From Daphnia pulex (lineage: Eukaryota > Arthropoda > Branchiopoda > Diplostraca > Daphniidae): a DNA stretch of 64,000 nucleotides. The stretch is from NCBI RefSeq assembly GCF_021134715.1, contig NC_060023.1:7998001-8062000 (forward strand), in the 5' to 3' direction. The notes under the pieces are model-generated. The model did not search any database, was not told the origin of the DNA, and saw nothing but the letters and a program-made list of their open reading frames with translations. Both the position numbers and the translations under genes were made by a program. Below, one piece after another: positions 31,634 to 42,299 of this stretch (its first letter is position 1; the number at the start of each line of letters is the position of its first letter).

Positions 31634-34600
31634 GCTTCCGGCAATCAGGATCTATCTGCAAGCGCCTTCAAGATTGAATATCGTAAAATTCTGCCGTTTA
31701 CTCAGAAATGTGTTTGTGTGTAACCGTGTGTAACCAATTCAGATTTATTTCTCCTCGCTAAAAGTTAAATTTGTAAGTGCCAATTGTTTTATTTGATGTC
31801 ATTGTACGGCAGGATTTCGAAACACGGAGATTTGTGAAGTGTAAACAATACAGAACTTTCGCATTTTTGCAAACTTGTTCTTTCTTGAAGTTTAAATTGA
31901 TCAAGTCACCAATAAGTTTTATGAAAGTATATTTGGTGTTGGTTGAACACAAGAGATAACGAGCTGAAATCATGGCCGTTGTGCCGTATAGAAAGAAGGA
32001 ATGCGTATTTCATCTATTATCAGATATCACAAGATTTAATATTGGAAAATACCGAACCATTATCTTGGACTATAAAGCCATAAAATCGACGCAATAAAAT
32101 CTGTTTGACTGTACGTGGAATGTACCCAGCAAAGGTTTTTATGACATAAGACGCGCAAAAGGCAAAAGCCATATTCGTTCTTATCGTATAACGAGCGAGA
32201 TGGGAGATCATATAATTCTGCTTCTGGGATACCCAGTATTATAGTCGATGGAAAATTTGTAAATCATTTCCGACCGGGTCGTGTGAGATTTATACAGTCG
32301 GATGGGCGGAAATATGCAAAGCGTCTTGTTTTGGCTTTTTTTTCTGTACTCCGCCAGCGGATTATTTTACATATAAATGTAATTTATGGTGCGTTACTGA
32401 TCCTGGTAAAGTGCTTAGGTCTCCTGCAATAACACCAATAAATCCCGAGTGCAAGCAAAGATATGAAACATTATTGATTTTCCCCCTCGGATTAAACATT
32501 ACGCAACAGTTATGAATCAACAATTACAAATGCGTCTCAGCGCGCGTCTTATTTTGATTCGATTCCTTTCTCTTGTTTCGAGCCGTTCTTCAATATTAAC
32601 TCCCTCCGCAGCACTTGTAATGGCAAAGTGGCGGAAGCTGTGGGTCAACAAGCAAAAACGTTTCCATTCAGACGGCAGCAAGTGACGTGCTCGGAGCGGA
32701 TCGATCGCAAATGTCTGCTGAATATAGCGTCAACAATAATGCAGGTAGACTTCTTATTATTTGGTTGGGGGTAGATTGTGTAGCTAGTATTATTTTTATT
32801 CGTATGTGAAAGGGGATGTAAAAATGAAATAAAGGGCGACTGTTCAATTATGAAATGAAAAGTGTCAAAAATAACGTTTTGTTAATCCCTATAGTTGTCT
32901 GGATAGGCCTGTAAAAAGTTAACAAACTTGCATTTGAAAAACTGACACCAAGTATAGCTCTCGAGGAAAATCCTCTTTCACAAAAGACAACCGCAGGCAG
33001 GATCAACATTTAATTGTAATCTAGGCAAGATACGTTTCTCGGGAAAGTAGCTTTTCTTGAGCGCTTATTTAACTTGATTCAATGAATTAATTATTGACTT
33101 TTATTATTACCTTCTAGTATAAAGACAAAGGTCTATTTGCTGTTAATGCTGAATAGTAAAATCGTGCTGACAAATGCAATCAGCAGAGAAATAATATATA
33201 AGAGAAGGGCTCTACTTCCGCCAAAGAGCCAATCAAAAAATGTTCACCATCTTTTAGCTGAAATTGAATACGGCAAATAAAGTTTGCCTTTGCCTGATGG
33301 ATAGAACGGTGACGACCAAATATAGTGTTAGTTCGTGGAGTTCCCTTTCAGGAAGATAGACCCGTACATTTTTGAAAAAAGAAAATGGTGGGTGCTGATG
33401 ATAATTGAATACAACTTTTGAAAGGGGCTCATTTGCATTCAGATCCATATCGTGAAAAGTTTCACCACTAGGCCTATACTCACACAATATTCAATGCTAT
33501 TTCAAAGTTCTTGATTGATTTAACACCCACTCTGGTGATATCTGTGAACAGTACGAGGATAAAAGCTTCTTCTTGAGCGCTAATTTCGTTTGTACCGAAA
33601 TAAATGTGTGTTATCCGCGATGTAACTTTCCATCACAATGGAAGGCTAGAAAGAATAGAAATACATCAGCTCCACACTTTGATCCTTTTGCTTCTGGCAT
33701 TTCTTTACCTATAGGGCCTATCACAGTGCCACAAGAAAATAAGCCGGGGAAAAAAAGTAATTTAAATCAATAACATTGAGACAGATTTATTCACACCTAC
33801 TTCTCTTTTATTACCGCGCCGTGTTCTCTAGAGTAGTGAAACATAAAACGTGCATTGAAATTTGTACCGCAAAAATAACTGTAAAAAAAAATTGCACAGT
33901 TCCACGTGTTGCCTGTTCTAAAATAGAAAGGCCAAAGTATTTGCAGCCTACGCAATATAAGCTGCTGAAATACTACCTGGAGACGAATGCGTCATTCATC
34001 GAATTAGTAATTACTCCCGAAATAAGATTATAACAACTATAGTAATTTTAAAAAGAACAAACTTTTTAGGGGAAACCAAACAGATGGAGTCACACCACAC
34101 GATTTCCATATTCTTTTTCTCCGCTGATCGACACATATGTTATGTATAACAGGTAAATTTTAGAACACGTCAAGTGGGAATTGACCTTGTGCGTGTATTA
34201 ATAAAACACGGGAGGAAGCCAACAACAGGTAATATGGCTTTCCTATTGTATATACGTTATATTTCAGTTGTACATACGTGTATTCGACTATTCGTAGCTA
34301 GTTGTCGCCCATAGCAACCAAGAAAGATTTCAGCCTCCCCCCGTGTTATAATTAAGAGAGCCATCTCGCTCGTGTGTCTCTTCTCACTGCAGCAATTAAA
34401 GCGCGTATCCATTCAAGTTCTCGTTCCGCGTTTCTCTCCCGAGTTCTTATATTGAGGATTCCATCTGACGGCCCATCAGACCAAATAGGAAAGGCGGAGA
34501 AAGATACATACAAAGAAATAAGGGGATAGAAAGAAAAACGTGGTATATTACATCTCGCTGGATGAACCAACACATATGCATCAGAGTCTATATAGCGCCG

Positions 34601-36978
34601 GAATATCAATCAAGATCGAAGTTTTTTTCTTTCTACATGTTCAAAAGATTTCTTTGGCTAACACACACAACGAGACACATCCACCTACGCGACTTTGTGC
34701 TGGTCATCGCTTTATTGGTTTCTAATGAAAAGGGGGAAAAAACGCATCATGTTGGACAGATGTTATGCTGCGGCTTAATCCTCTTCCTCGCCGTATATAG
34801 CGGCCATTGAACACGAGTCTTCGATTTGCCGAGGGATTCAGAGCGCGAGATGAAATGAGAAAATGATGTAAAAGCCGCGGCCGTCCTTCCATTACCGAGT
34901 ATATCTCTCGATAGAATTTGGGTGTCGACAACAGATGAAAGCGGACAAAGTTATCAGTAATTATTAGAAAGAACGCTTAGCCTTTTTTGCGTACTAAGAA
35001 ATCGGATGTAAGGAAAAATTGGGAAGTCTATAAGATTTAACACAGTTCTGTATTGCCAGTCGTCGGAATTGTTTTTCTTCAGAAAAACGCGCATCCCTTG
35101 CAGGAATAAGGTGGAAAACAAAACAAAATACATATTTAATGAAGATGACCGTAATTTAAGGCTGTTACGGAGTAGACAATAGAAGGGAGGGGGTCCGTCT
35201 AAGAGAGAGTGACAAAATCTATGAATAATTGATGGCGTCCAAGTCTGTAGAAGAAGCAAACACCCAAAAGAGAAAACATATCAGCAGCAGCAGCAGCTAT
35301 TCTCGTAAAGAAAAAAATACAGGTGATGGGAAAAGGACGAAAGAAGAAGAAGAGGTGATATAATATGTAGTGGACAAACTGGGCTGTTCTCACGGGCTGA
35401 CGGGCGGATGCTGTGCCGCTGTTGAAGGGAAACTGCAGCACCCGCAAACACCAAAGGCGTTTAACAGCCGCCCTATACGTTACTTATATTCCGCGCTATT
35501 TGCCATGTATAATACAGTCACAATAGTCTATGCGGCCGTAAAAGACTGCTGCTGCTGCTGCGTCATATCGTGAATACAGCGCTGCTGTGTGCGTGTTTTT
35601 TTTTCAAGGCGCGGGAGCAGCTAATTTTGTTGGAAAGCGATCGATAATTCGTCATCACTTATTCATTGGAAACCTTATATATAAAAAGAGGTAGTATATA
35701 TAGTGTGAGTGTGTGTGAACGAGATAGAGAGAAAAAAGAGAGCGTCAATATGTGGCAGCAGCCGCGGGAGGAGGATCCCATTGTCGGTGCTCAAATAACC
35801 TTTTTTCTCCCCATTATATTGATCAATACCGCGTTCGGTCATCATCATCCTTATACCTATATAGGAATAAAGATCTCTCTCTTTTTCGTCTTCTTTTCTT
35901 CTCAAAGCTCTTCTATAAGCTCACGTTGAGGAAGAGCTGCTGCGGATATGTCTGGGAATTTCTTAGCCAAAAGAAACGCGCTTATATATTTTTCCGACGT
36001 TTTATAACCATAATCGAATTGAACATGTTAGCAACGTTATTTGAACATCATCTTATATATATTTTTATGAGTGGTGAGCACGCTGCGGGACAAGAAAGGG
36101 GTTCCCTTTCTTGTGTGTGAAACTCTTGGAATAAAATGGGCTCGGCATTGGAGGTTTGTTGGGTAGTCTGGGCCTATGTAGACGTGTATGTACCATAAGA
36201 CGTACGCCAGTTCCTTCATTTCTCGTCAGTCGCCAGGCGTCTATCTTTTGTACGTTATAGTGTAATGGGCGGCTGGTGCTGACGCTTGCTCCCGTCTCAC
36301 CAAGTATATTCACGTGAGATGGAACTATTCAGCACGATCAGGGAGAAGAAGAAAAAAAAATGGCTATGTACAGGCACTCGATAACCAGTTCCAGACCGAT
36401 CTGGTTTGCTGATGATGTTCATCTCCTTCAGACACTCAATCTGCTTCTCATTTATTTTTTAAGTCTATAAGAAATTATTATTAACTCGACAACGGTGTCA
36501 GAATAAAGTGACCTACTTTTTAAAATAACTTAGACTCTCACAAATTCTTATAGCTATAATATCTACTACAAGTATTTGATCCATAGTTGTTATTGTCATC
36601 TCTCAAGAGGAATAATGCCGTACTGCAAGGTTCATTGGGGTCCAAGTAATAAGCAACTCCGGGGTCTTTGGAGACGAGCATCTGCAGCTTTTACGACGTA
36701 GTGACGCCCACACTATTAATAGAATATTGCATTATATAGGAAAGTACTAGTCTTTTCAGAATTTCTTGTTCATTCATCAACACCAATCAGATCGAGTTGC
36801 CAGATTTCTATTTTTCTTACAGACCCGGAGACATCAAGTGTAATAAGATTTTTAAGACCCGACAATTCGTTTTTAGTGTCCCTCGACGACGACTCGACCG
36901 TGTACGAACTCAAAGTCAACTAACTCACTTTGCAATCAAAACTGTTTGACTTAACGGCCGTATGACTGTTTATTTGAT
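31634..36978. other. Long region without a supported gene
   Basis: AT-rich. A tiny possible coding exon, ATGTCTGCTGAATATAGCG onward at 32711-32744 ending at a GTAGAC donor, follows a GC-richer leader but has no visible partner exon. TATATAAAAAG near 35675 could be a core promoter. Open frames of 60-125 codons here show no family motif. Confidence 0.45.
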
Positions 36979-37227
36979 TTACGGCGCCCAGGGAAATCGA
37001 GCAATAGGTGTGCGGACGAGTGAAGAAAATAGACGATTGTAATGGTATAAGCTCCCCCCACCATCCGCTGGAGCACAAACTTTTGTGGTCGTCGAAAAAG
37101 TTGGTCTGCAACCACCACTCGGTACACGAGTGGTGGCTGTGTGTGTAGTAGTTTCAATCAGCAGTAGACCGCACATTGCAGCCGAGGCCACCGCAATAAT
37201 AACCATTCTGGAATTCAACAAACTCAT
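36979..37227 (-). CDS. Candidate small secreted protein, unrecognised
   Basis: An 82-aa frame from the ATG at 37227 (MSLLNSRMVIIAVASAAMCG) with a good signal peptide of about 25-30 residues. The second Met, at 37206, has the better start context. The remaining ~55 residues contain two cysteines, a Gly-rich turn and the end RTPIARFPWAP; I recognise no hormone or toxin family. A minus-strand TATAAG at about 37312-37320 gives a plausible promoter. Downstream, at about 36930, a perfect GTGAGT donor lies past the stop, so the gene may be spliced differently. It could also be chance. Confidence 0.35.
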   Translation of the reverse strand: MSLLNSRMVIIAVASAAMCGLLLIETTTHTATTRVPSGGCRPTFSTTTKVCAPADGGGSLYHYNRLFSSLVRTPIARFPWAP

Positions 37228-37320
37228 TCGATGCACTCCGGGAGCGGCTATTACTAGAATCTAGAAGCGCGCGGCAGCTGTCGTGTATAGAGGAAAGAGC
37301 AAACGACATTTCTTATAGTA

Positions 37321-38541
37321 TTTATTGGCAATTGAACTCAACAACACGTGTGGGTCGTGTAATTTTCTCGACGACAGATAAGATCACGATTCACACCTAT
37401 AGCAGGAAACAGTATTCATAGTAATGTTGAGGAGGTGGACTCATAACGATAACGACATAACGATCGTTACGTAACGAAAAGCGAAAATGAAAGAATGAAT
37501 TAATTATTGTCATCGCGTGTCAGAATATATCAACACTGTTTACCTAAGCAAAACTCGTTACTATATTTTAATGCAGTATTGGAATAACTTATTTTTACTA
37601 AATAAGAAATAAAAAAGGAAATGATGGACATAAAAAACGACGCCTTGGATATTTAATCAACTGCAATGGTCTATTTCTATCTCTATTTTCGCATCGTAAC
37701 TTTTTTTTACTGTCTTCACAACGTAACACTCACACTAAAATTTATTGTGCATAATTTTAATGTAGTTTAAAGGTCGAACGACCGACGACGTACGAATAAT
37801 ATAGTACCTAATTTCACTCACGCTTTCGCAATATTAGCCTCACACTAGAATTTTTTTTTGGCTTGCAAATTTCTTACATCCGTTGGTTTATTTAATTCAA
37901 TGATTGCGTGATAAAATATTTATAACTCTTTCATGAACCCCGGCCATAAACAAAAGTAGGATGAACGAACTCGGGGCATTTTTATCAAGTACCGGTGAAG
38001 ACGCTTATATATCGATATAAATTCCAAATCGAATCCAATTATAATCGAGTAAAAAAATTTATGAAACAAGTCCAAAGTTTAACAACAATTTTTTGAAAAT
38101 AATCCTTGCAATGACGTAAAGATAATTTTCAAAAATCGTAATTCGTAAAGATAACGATAAGAAAAAGAAGTTGCAGAAACTTCAGTTGACATTTTTTCCG
38201 GATAGCGTCTGCTCTATTGTTGTGCGTTCCACACTCGGCTGGGCATAAAATCCCTTCCCTTTCCATGTCCCAACTTTGATTTCAACTTCCGGACGCATCT
38301 TTTTTTTTTTTAGCTCCACGCGCGCGCGACCGCAGACCATTAATTAGACAAGGTATCCGAAAACCTGGAGAGTAGTGGAAAGTTTTTCCTTTGCGCCCTG
38401 AGGGACTCACGACGTGCACTTGTGCTTTTGTTGAGACTCTTCGTGTTTGACAGGAGGTATACGGCCTCGCATCGGTGCAGCTTGGGTGTGTTCTTACAGC
38501 TGCTTTTGTTTCAGTCGAGTTAAGCCTCAAGTCTGAGTAAG
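37321..38541. other. Intergenic region and M6 promoter
   Basis: AT-rich, no gene. It includes the short palindrome cgttacgtaacg near 37460. A cataaaat box at about 38245 lies some 300 bases before the M6 ATG and could be its TATA element. Confidence 0.4.
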
Positions 38542-39570
38542 ATGGGTAAGTCTGAAGATTGGGTTTTTAACTGCTTTTTCAAATGCCCAGGATTTTAAAG
38601 TTTTATTGGTATTTGATAGGTTCCTGTAGAGATTGCCTCACTCGCATCCCGTATGCAACCTTTATAGCCACTGTCCTATGCTTTATTGGTATTGGTGTGT
38701 TTTGTGGCACTGTTTATCGAGGAGCAACTTTAGCTAATTTGATTCTGTTGGATGTGTTTCACGTGCAAGTGGAATGGTGAGTGACTCTGACTCTACCCGA
38801 ACTCCACTATTTCTTATAGAATCAACAAGTAAGCATTCTTAATTGTTAATGTTATTGTTATTGCAGGATTGGAATCATGAGACTACTACTCATTATTTTG
38901 GGTGGTATCATGGCTTGCTTAGCCCTCATCATGCTTGTTGTGGGTTGTTTGGCTACCGGCAGCACTCGTCATACTGTTTATAGGGCCTGGAAAGCAAGAG
39001 TTGGTGGAAGGCTGTCCTGTGCCATTGTAAGATTTAAATAACAATAATTCTTTGGGCAATTTAGTACATTAAAATGTTTATCTTTACAGTTCCTTGGAAT
39101 GTCCTACATTTTATTTTATGTTTGGGTTGGTATCTTAGTGTGTTTGACTATGGTCACTTTGATTTTCACCTTGTTCTGGGGACTTTGCGTTGACAACCAA
39201 CGCCGCCATGATCGTCCCTGCATCTCCTTCGTCCAATTCGGTACGTAGAATAAGATGAAATTAAATATCTTGTAAGCTAAACTAATTTGTGTGACCTTGT
39301 TTTAATTGCATAGATTGGCTATTCCCGAACGGGACAACCATCGACGATTTACAAGTTTGCGGTCCGGAAGAGTTAAAACTCTTTTGCAAGGATTACGTCG
39401 AAGTTGCCGAAGTATCGTTTATCTTGTCAACTGTCGCGTCGTTCGTAGTTTCTCTTGCCTTGGTCCATTACTTGATGTGTCTGGCGTCCAACTACGCTTA
39501 CATCCGCGATCAGGAGAAGATCTCCGATCTACAGGAAATGCAGTATCTCCACGAATCGATTATGAAGTAG
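38542..39570 (+). CDS. M6: Proteolipid protein M6 (myelin PLP/DM20/M6 family)
   Basis: Five coding exons: 38542-38545 (only ATGG), 38620-38776, 38867-39026, 39090-39240 and 39314-39570; 729 nt, 242 aa. The start MGSCRDCLTRIPYATFIAT is the family signature, with cysteines likely to be palmitoylated. Four membrane segments lie at about 13-35, 57-80, 109-138 and 185-213. The last extracellular loop contains the family's paired cysteines (CVDN, CISF, QVCGPEE, LFCKDY) and an NGT glycosylation site. M6 proteins organise plasma-membrane domains; the Drosophila orthologue acts at epithelial tricellular junctions. The donors are GTAAGT, GTGAGT, GTAAGA and GTACGT. The exon 1 split immediately after the initiator codon is conserved in style with the PLP family. 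Convergent with the PIG-M gene. Confidence 0.95.
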
Positions 39571-39945
39571 AAATGCGAAAGTAGATTTTTAGTCTTTTAT
39601 GTTATAGACTAGCCAGGACTTTTTCCTCTTCAACGTTCATTCCAACAACGGACAATTTTAATTAGATTTCAGGTTTTCTTTCAGACAATTTTTTTCGCCG
39701 TCCACGTTTGACTCGATTCCATTTGCAAGTTTCTAATGACACAAACGAATTGCCTTTTTGCTTGCTCTTAAGAAACAATATACTTCTTTTTATTACGTTT
39801 TGAATTAACTCAACTCTTATTGCCTATCGATAATATAGATTAACTTATCTTTTACATCAGAATATAAAAAGTCGGCGTGTTAGATATTTGAAAGTAAGAA
39901 AACAAAAGTGTATTCTTTTACACACGACTAATAACGAATGCATTG

Positions 39946-41115
39946 TTACAACACTTTTGGCTTGTCCCGCCGATTATTCTTAACTTGGAGGACTTGGGTC
40001 AAAATATAGACGTTGACAGCAAAGAAGAGGAGGCTCGCCACCCAAACGTGTAGCATGACGTTGTGACCGAGAAACTCGAGTCTGTACGCGCACAGAAGCC
40101 ACAGTCCCTGAGATATCAGCCATGCCAATCCCATGGCCACCCGTTTAGTATTGCTAAAGTGGAGCTCAGGGATGCATAGAGGGAGAAGACTCAAATACCA
40201 AAGAAAGTACTGTGACGTGACCACTTTGTTAAAGGTGACGAAGCCAAAGGTGAGAACGAAGAGGGCTAAACTTAGGTCGGCTCTGGAACGGTAGCGCCAC
40301 GACAGGATGAGCACGATGAGCAATTGTGGTAGGAAAGAAGCCAGCGAGACCAAGGGAGCCGTGTCCAGCTCACTGTGCAGGTAGAGCAGGTAAAAATAAG
40401 GCGAGAAATTGTGTCGGACGTCTTGTCTTGTCAAGTGGTACAGATATGTTTCGTGAAGAAAGGGCCAGCCGTAAAAATAATAGCTGACGGAACTGGCCGT
40501 GACGAGAGAGAGACAAAAGCCACACACCAATTTGACTCGGCCAAGATTGGGTTTCAGACTTTGGAATAACGTAGCCGAAGGGGAAATGCTGGTATAGAAA
40601 ACCACCGAGTAGATGATGGGATAGAGTTTCAAATGTACTGCTAGGCCAAGTGAAATACCACAGGCAAAGTAAGATAGTCGGTGGTGAAAGTAAAGAGTAA
40701 GAAGTACAGAGAGAATGATGAGCGACTCGGCATTTCCCCTTGTAGAAACTACGAGGGTGATGGGATTAAATAACCATAGACAGAGACTTTTAAACGCTAC
40801 TGATGGATTGAAACGCGACTGCACATTTCCGTAGATGATGAGACCGTTTACCAAATCGACAACTGAAAACAAAATTTTACCAAAATTCGCGTTCAGGAAA
40901 ATATTGGGAGTGAGGATCCAAGCCAGTAGTGGTGTATAACGGTAGGTGGGTCGAAGGTAAGGAGATTGTCCTTGGGTGACATATCTGGATGCATCGGTGA
41001 AAACTATATAGTCCACGTCTGTATACTGAACCGTCAGGTAATTGTCTTGAAAGTGTCCCCACAAGATGAGGAAGAGACGGATGGCTAAACCGGCGGCACA
41101 AGCTTTATATTTCAT
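39946..41115 (-). CDS. PIGM: GPI alpha-1,4-mannosyltransferase I (PIG-M)
   Basis: Intronless, 389 aa from the ATG at 41115 (MKYKACAAGLAIRLFLILWG). PIG-M adds the first mannose to the GPI anchor precursor in the ER lumen, from dolichol-phosphate-mannose. The DXD motif of this family is D33-V34-D35 in the first lumenal loop (YTDVDYIVFTDA). PYLRPTYRYTPLLAW, LFNPITLVVSTRGNAES and TFGFVTFNKVVTSQYFLWY are typical family blocks. About ten hydrophobic segments follow. An in-frame ATG at 41202 would add 29 residues but lies inside the upstream NDUFAF8-like ORF. It starts only 44 bases after that ORF's stop, so both probably share one mRNA. AATAAA on the minus strand at 39789-39794 is a plausible poly(A) signal. 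Confidence 0.95.
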   Translation of the reverse strand: MKYKACAAGLAIRLFLILWGHFQDNYLTVQYTDVDYIVFTDASRYVTQGQSPYLRPTYRYTPLLAWILTPNIFLNANFGKILFSVVDLVNGLIIYGNVQSRFNPSVAFKSLCLWLFNPITLVVSTRGNAESLIILSVLLTLYFHHRLSYFACGISLGLAVHLKLYPIIYSVVFYTSISPSATLFQSLKPNLGRVKLVCGFCLSLVTASSVSYYFYGWPFLHETYLYHLTRQDVRHNFSPYFYLLYLHSELDTAPLVSLASFLPQLLIVLILSWRYRSRADLSLALFVLTFGFVTFNKVVTSQYFLWYLSLLPLCIPELHFSNTKRVAMGLAWLISQGLWLLCAYRLEFLGHNVMLHVWVASLLFFAVNVYILTQVLQVKNNRRDKPKVL

Positions 41116-41159
41116 TTTCTCACTATCACACTTGTCTACAGCAGCTTGACTACGGATTT

Positions 41160-41357
41160 CTAGACGCGGGTTCCAATTTTTCTGGCTGCTTTGTGAATGC
41201 ATTTTCTCAGTTCATTGAACTCTTGAAGGCATGCATTTTGTTTCAAATTTTCTTGGACTACTACACATTTGGCGTAATAGATAGCTGGGCCACCACAATC
41301 CGCCAAAAGCTGAGGGAAGACTTTCAGCCTGGTTTGAGCCTTTCTTACAGAATCCAT
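41160..41357 (-). CDS. NDUFAF8: NDUFAF8-like twin CX9C protein (complex I assembly)
   Basis: 65 aa with two perfect CX9C motifs: C21-C31 and C43-C53, as in mitochondrial intermembrane-space/CHCH-type proteins. The pattern LKVFPQLLADCGGPA, YAKCV, CLQEFNELRKC matches the NDUFAF8 (C17orf89) family, which is needed with NDUFAF5 for complex I assembly. The ATG context (ATTATGG, A at -3 and G at +4) is strong. A 57-nt intron (41421-41365) with GTAAGT and TCAG borders lies just upstream, between this ORF and the one before it. PIG-M starts 44 bases after the TAG. Confidence 0.88.
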   Translation of the reverse strand: MDSVRKAQTRLKVFPQLLADCGGPAIYYAKCVVVQENLKQNACLQEFNELRKCIHKAARKIGTRV

Positions 41358-41423
41358 AATGAGCCTGAGTTAATTAGTGACATAATATTTGAATTGAAGC
41401 ATTTTATGAAATGTAACTTACTT

Positions 41424-41749
41424 TCACTTTTTAGGTTCTTCTAAAGCACCATATGAAGTATAAACTATGTAGGTATAAGGTATAAGATATAAGTATAAGG
41501 TATAAGGATACACTATATATACCACATACCTATGTTATCGTAAATAGGTTTACTAAAGAAAATTGATAAACCAATGGTAATTCCCAGAAATTGAAACAAG
41601 TAAGGATGTCGGTAAATCCAAGTGCGTTTTGGTTGTTGATACCTAGACCACACTGCTTTACGCGATTCCTTTTCCTAAATGGGGATAAATTTTTACATTT
41701 TCAGCCCAGCAGAACATATGAAATGTAAGATACCATCATTTCTTACCAT
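41424..41749 (-). CDS. 62-aa single-pass membrane protein, first ORF of a three-ORF unit
   Basis: Three coding exons: 41749-41747 (the ATG alone, then GTAAGA), 41674-41530 and 41464-41424; 189 nt, frame kept at both joins. The N-terminus is basic (MEKESRKAVWSRYQQPKRTW), followed by YRHPYLFQFLGITIGL and one hydrophobic helix (about 26-41), then SKPIYDNI and a short polar tail ending EEPKK. A small basic N-terminus with one helix suggests a mitochondrial inner- or outer-membrane microprotein, but I cannot name the family; there is only faint similarity of layout to PIGBOS1. The stop TGA lies 2 bases before the donor of the 57-nt intron leading to the NDUFAF8-like ORF. The second intron's pyrimidine tract is a TATACCT-like microsatellite (41470-41512). 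Confidence 0.7.
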
Positions 41750-41805
41750 GAAAAAAAGGACGTTGATCTTTTCGAAAATGTAAACTTTTCGAATATGTTG
41801 ATTTT

Positions 41806-42009
41806 ATGTTTTACTATTTTAATCAAAACAACGATTTGGGAGAGGATGAATGTGATCGGATAGCGAAGATAACGAACGACGTTCCACGTAATGAACGTCA
41901 AGACGTACTTATACTTTTGTCGTCTGCTAAGTTTGTTGATCGATTCCAGCAGGCAGCAGCACAGATGGTGACACCTGGTGGTCTTTATTTGTGCGCTGGT
42001 GAGTGGTGA
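41806..42009 (+). other. Open frame of unknown status in a divergent promoter region
   Basis: 67 codons from an ATG at 41806, with protein-like composition (DLGEDECDRIAKITNDVPRN, then SAKFVDRFQQAAAQMVTPGG). A strong donor, GCTG followed by GTGAGT, lies near its end, at about 41999. No acceptor or following exon was found. It could be a first coding exon or simply sequence in the shared upstream region of the minus-strand operon-like unit and the plus-strand gene at 42300. Confidence 0.3.
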
Positions 42010-42299
42010 CTGGCGAGCCGGCGAAAAAGAAGCCAATTTTTGTTTTCTTTTACAATCTAAAAATTAATATGTTTCATACTTTTCTTAATTAACCTGAACA
42101 ATGTTTGTAATTTATATTTAAATCATTTCCCCAAAGAATCATTAAAAATAATGATTAAATCAAGCATGAATGAAAGGTTTTAAGTTGGAATTTATCGCTT
42201 GCGGGTAGTGTTTGTGAAGTAGACAGGTTATAAGTAAGAGCTATATTAAGAAGGTTCATCAGTTGTAATTTAACCACAAAAGAATTACAGAGTTTCACC

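Noticed and set aside
41116-41202. In-frame upstream start for PIG-M
   Set aside because: The extra 29 residues are polar, not like the family, and overlap the NDUFAF8-like coding sequence. I keep the ATG at 41115, though initiation at 41202 cannot be excluded.
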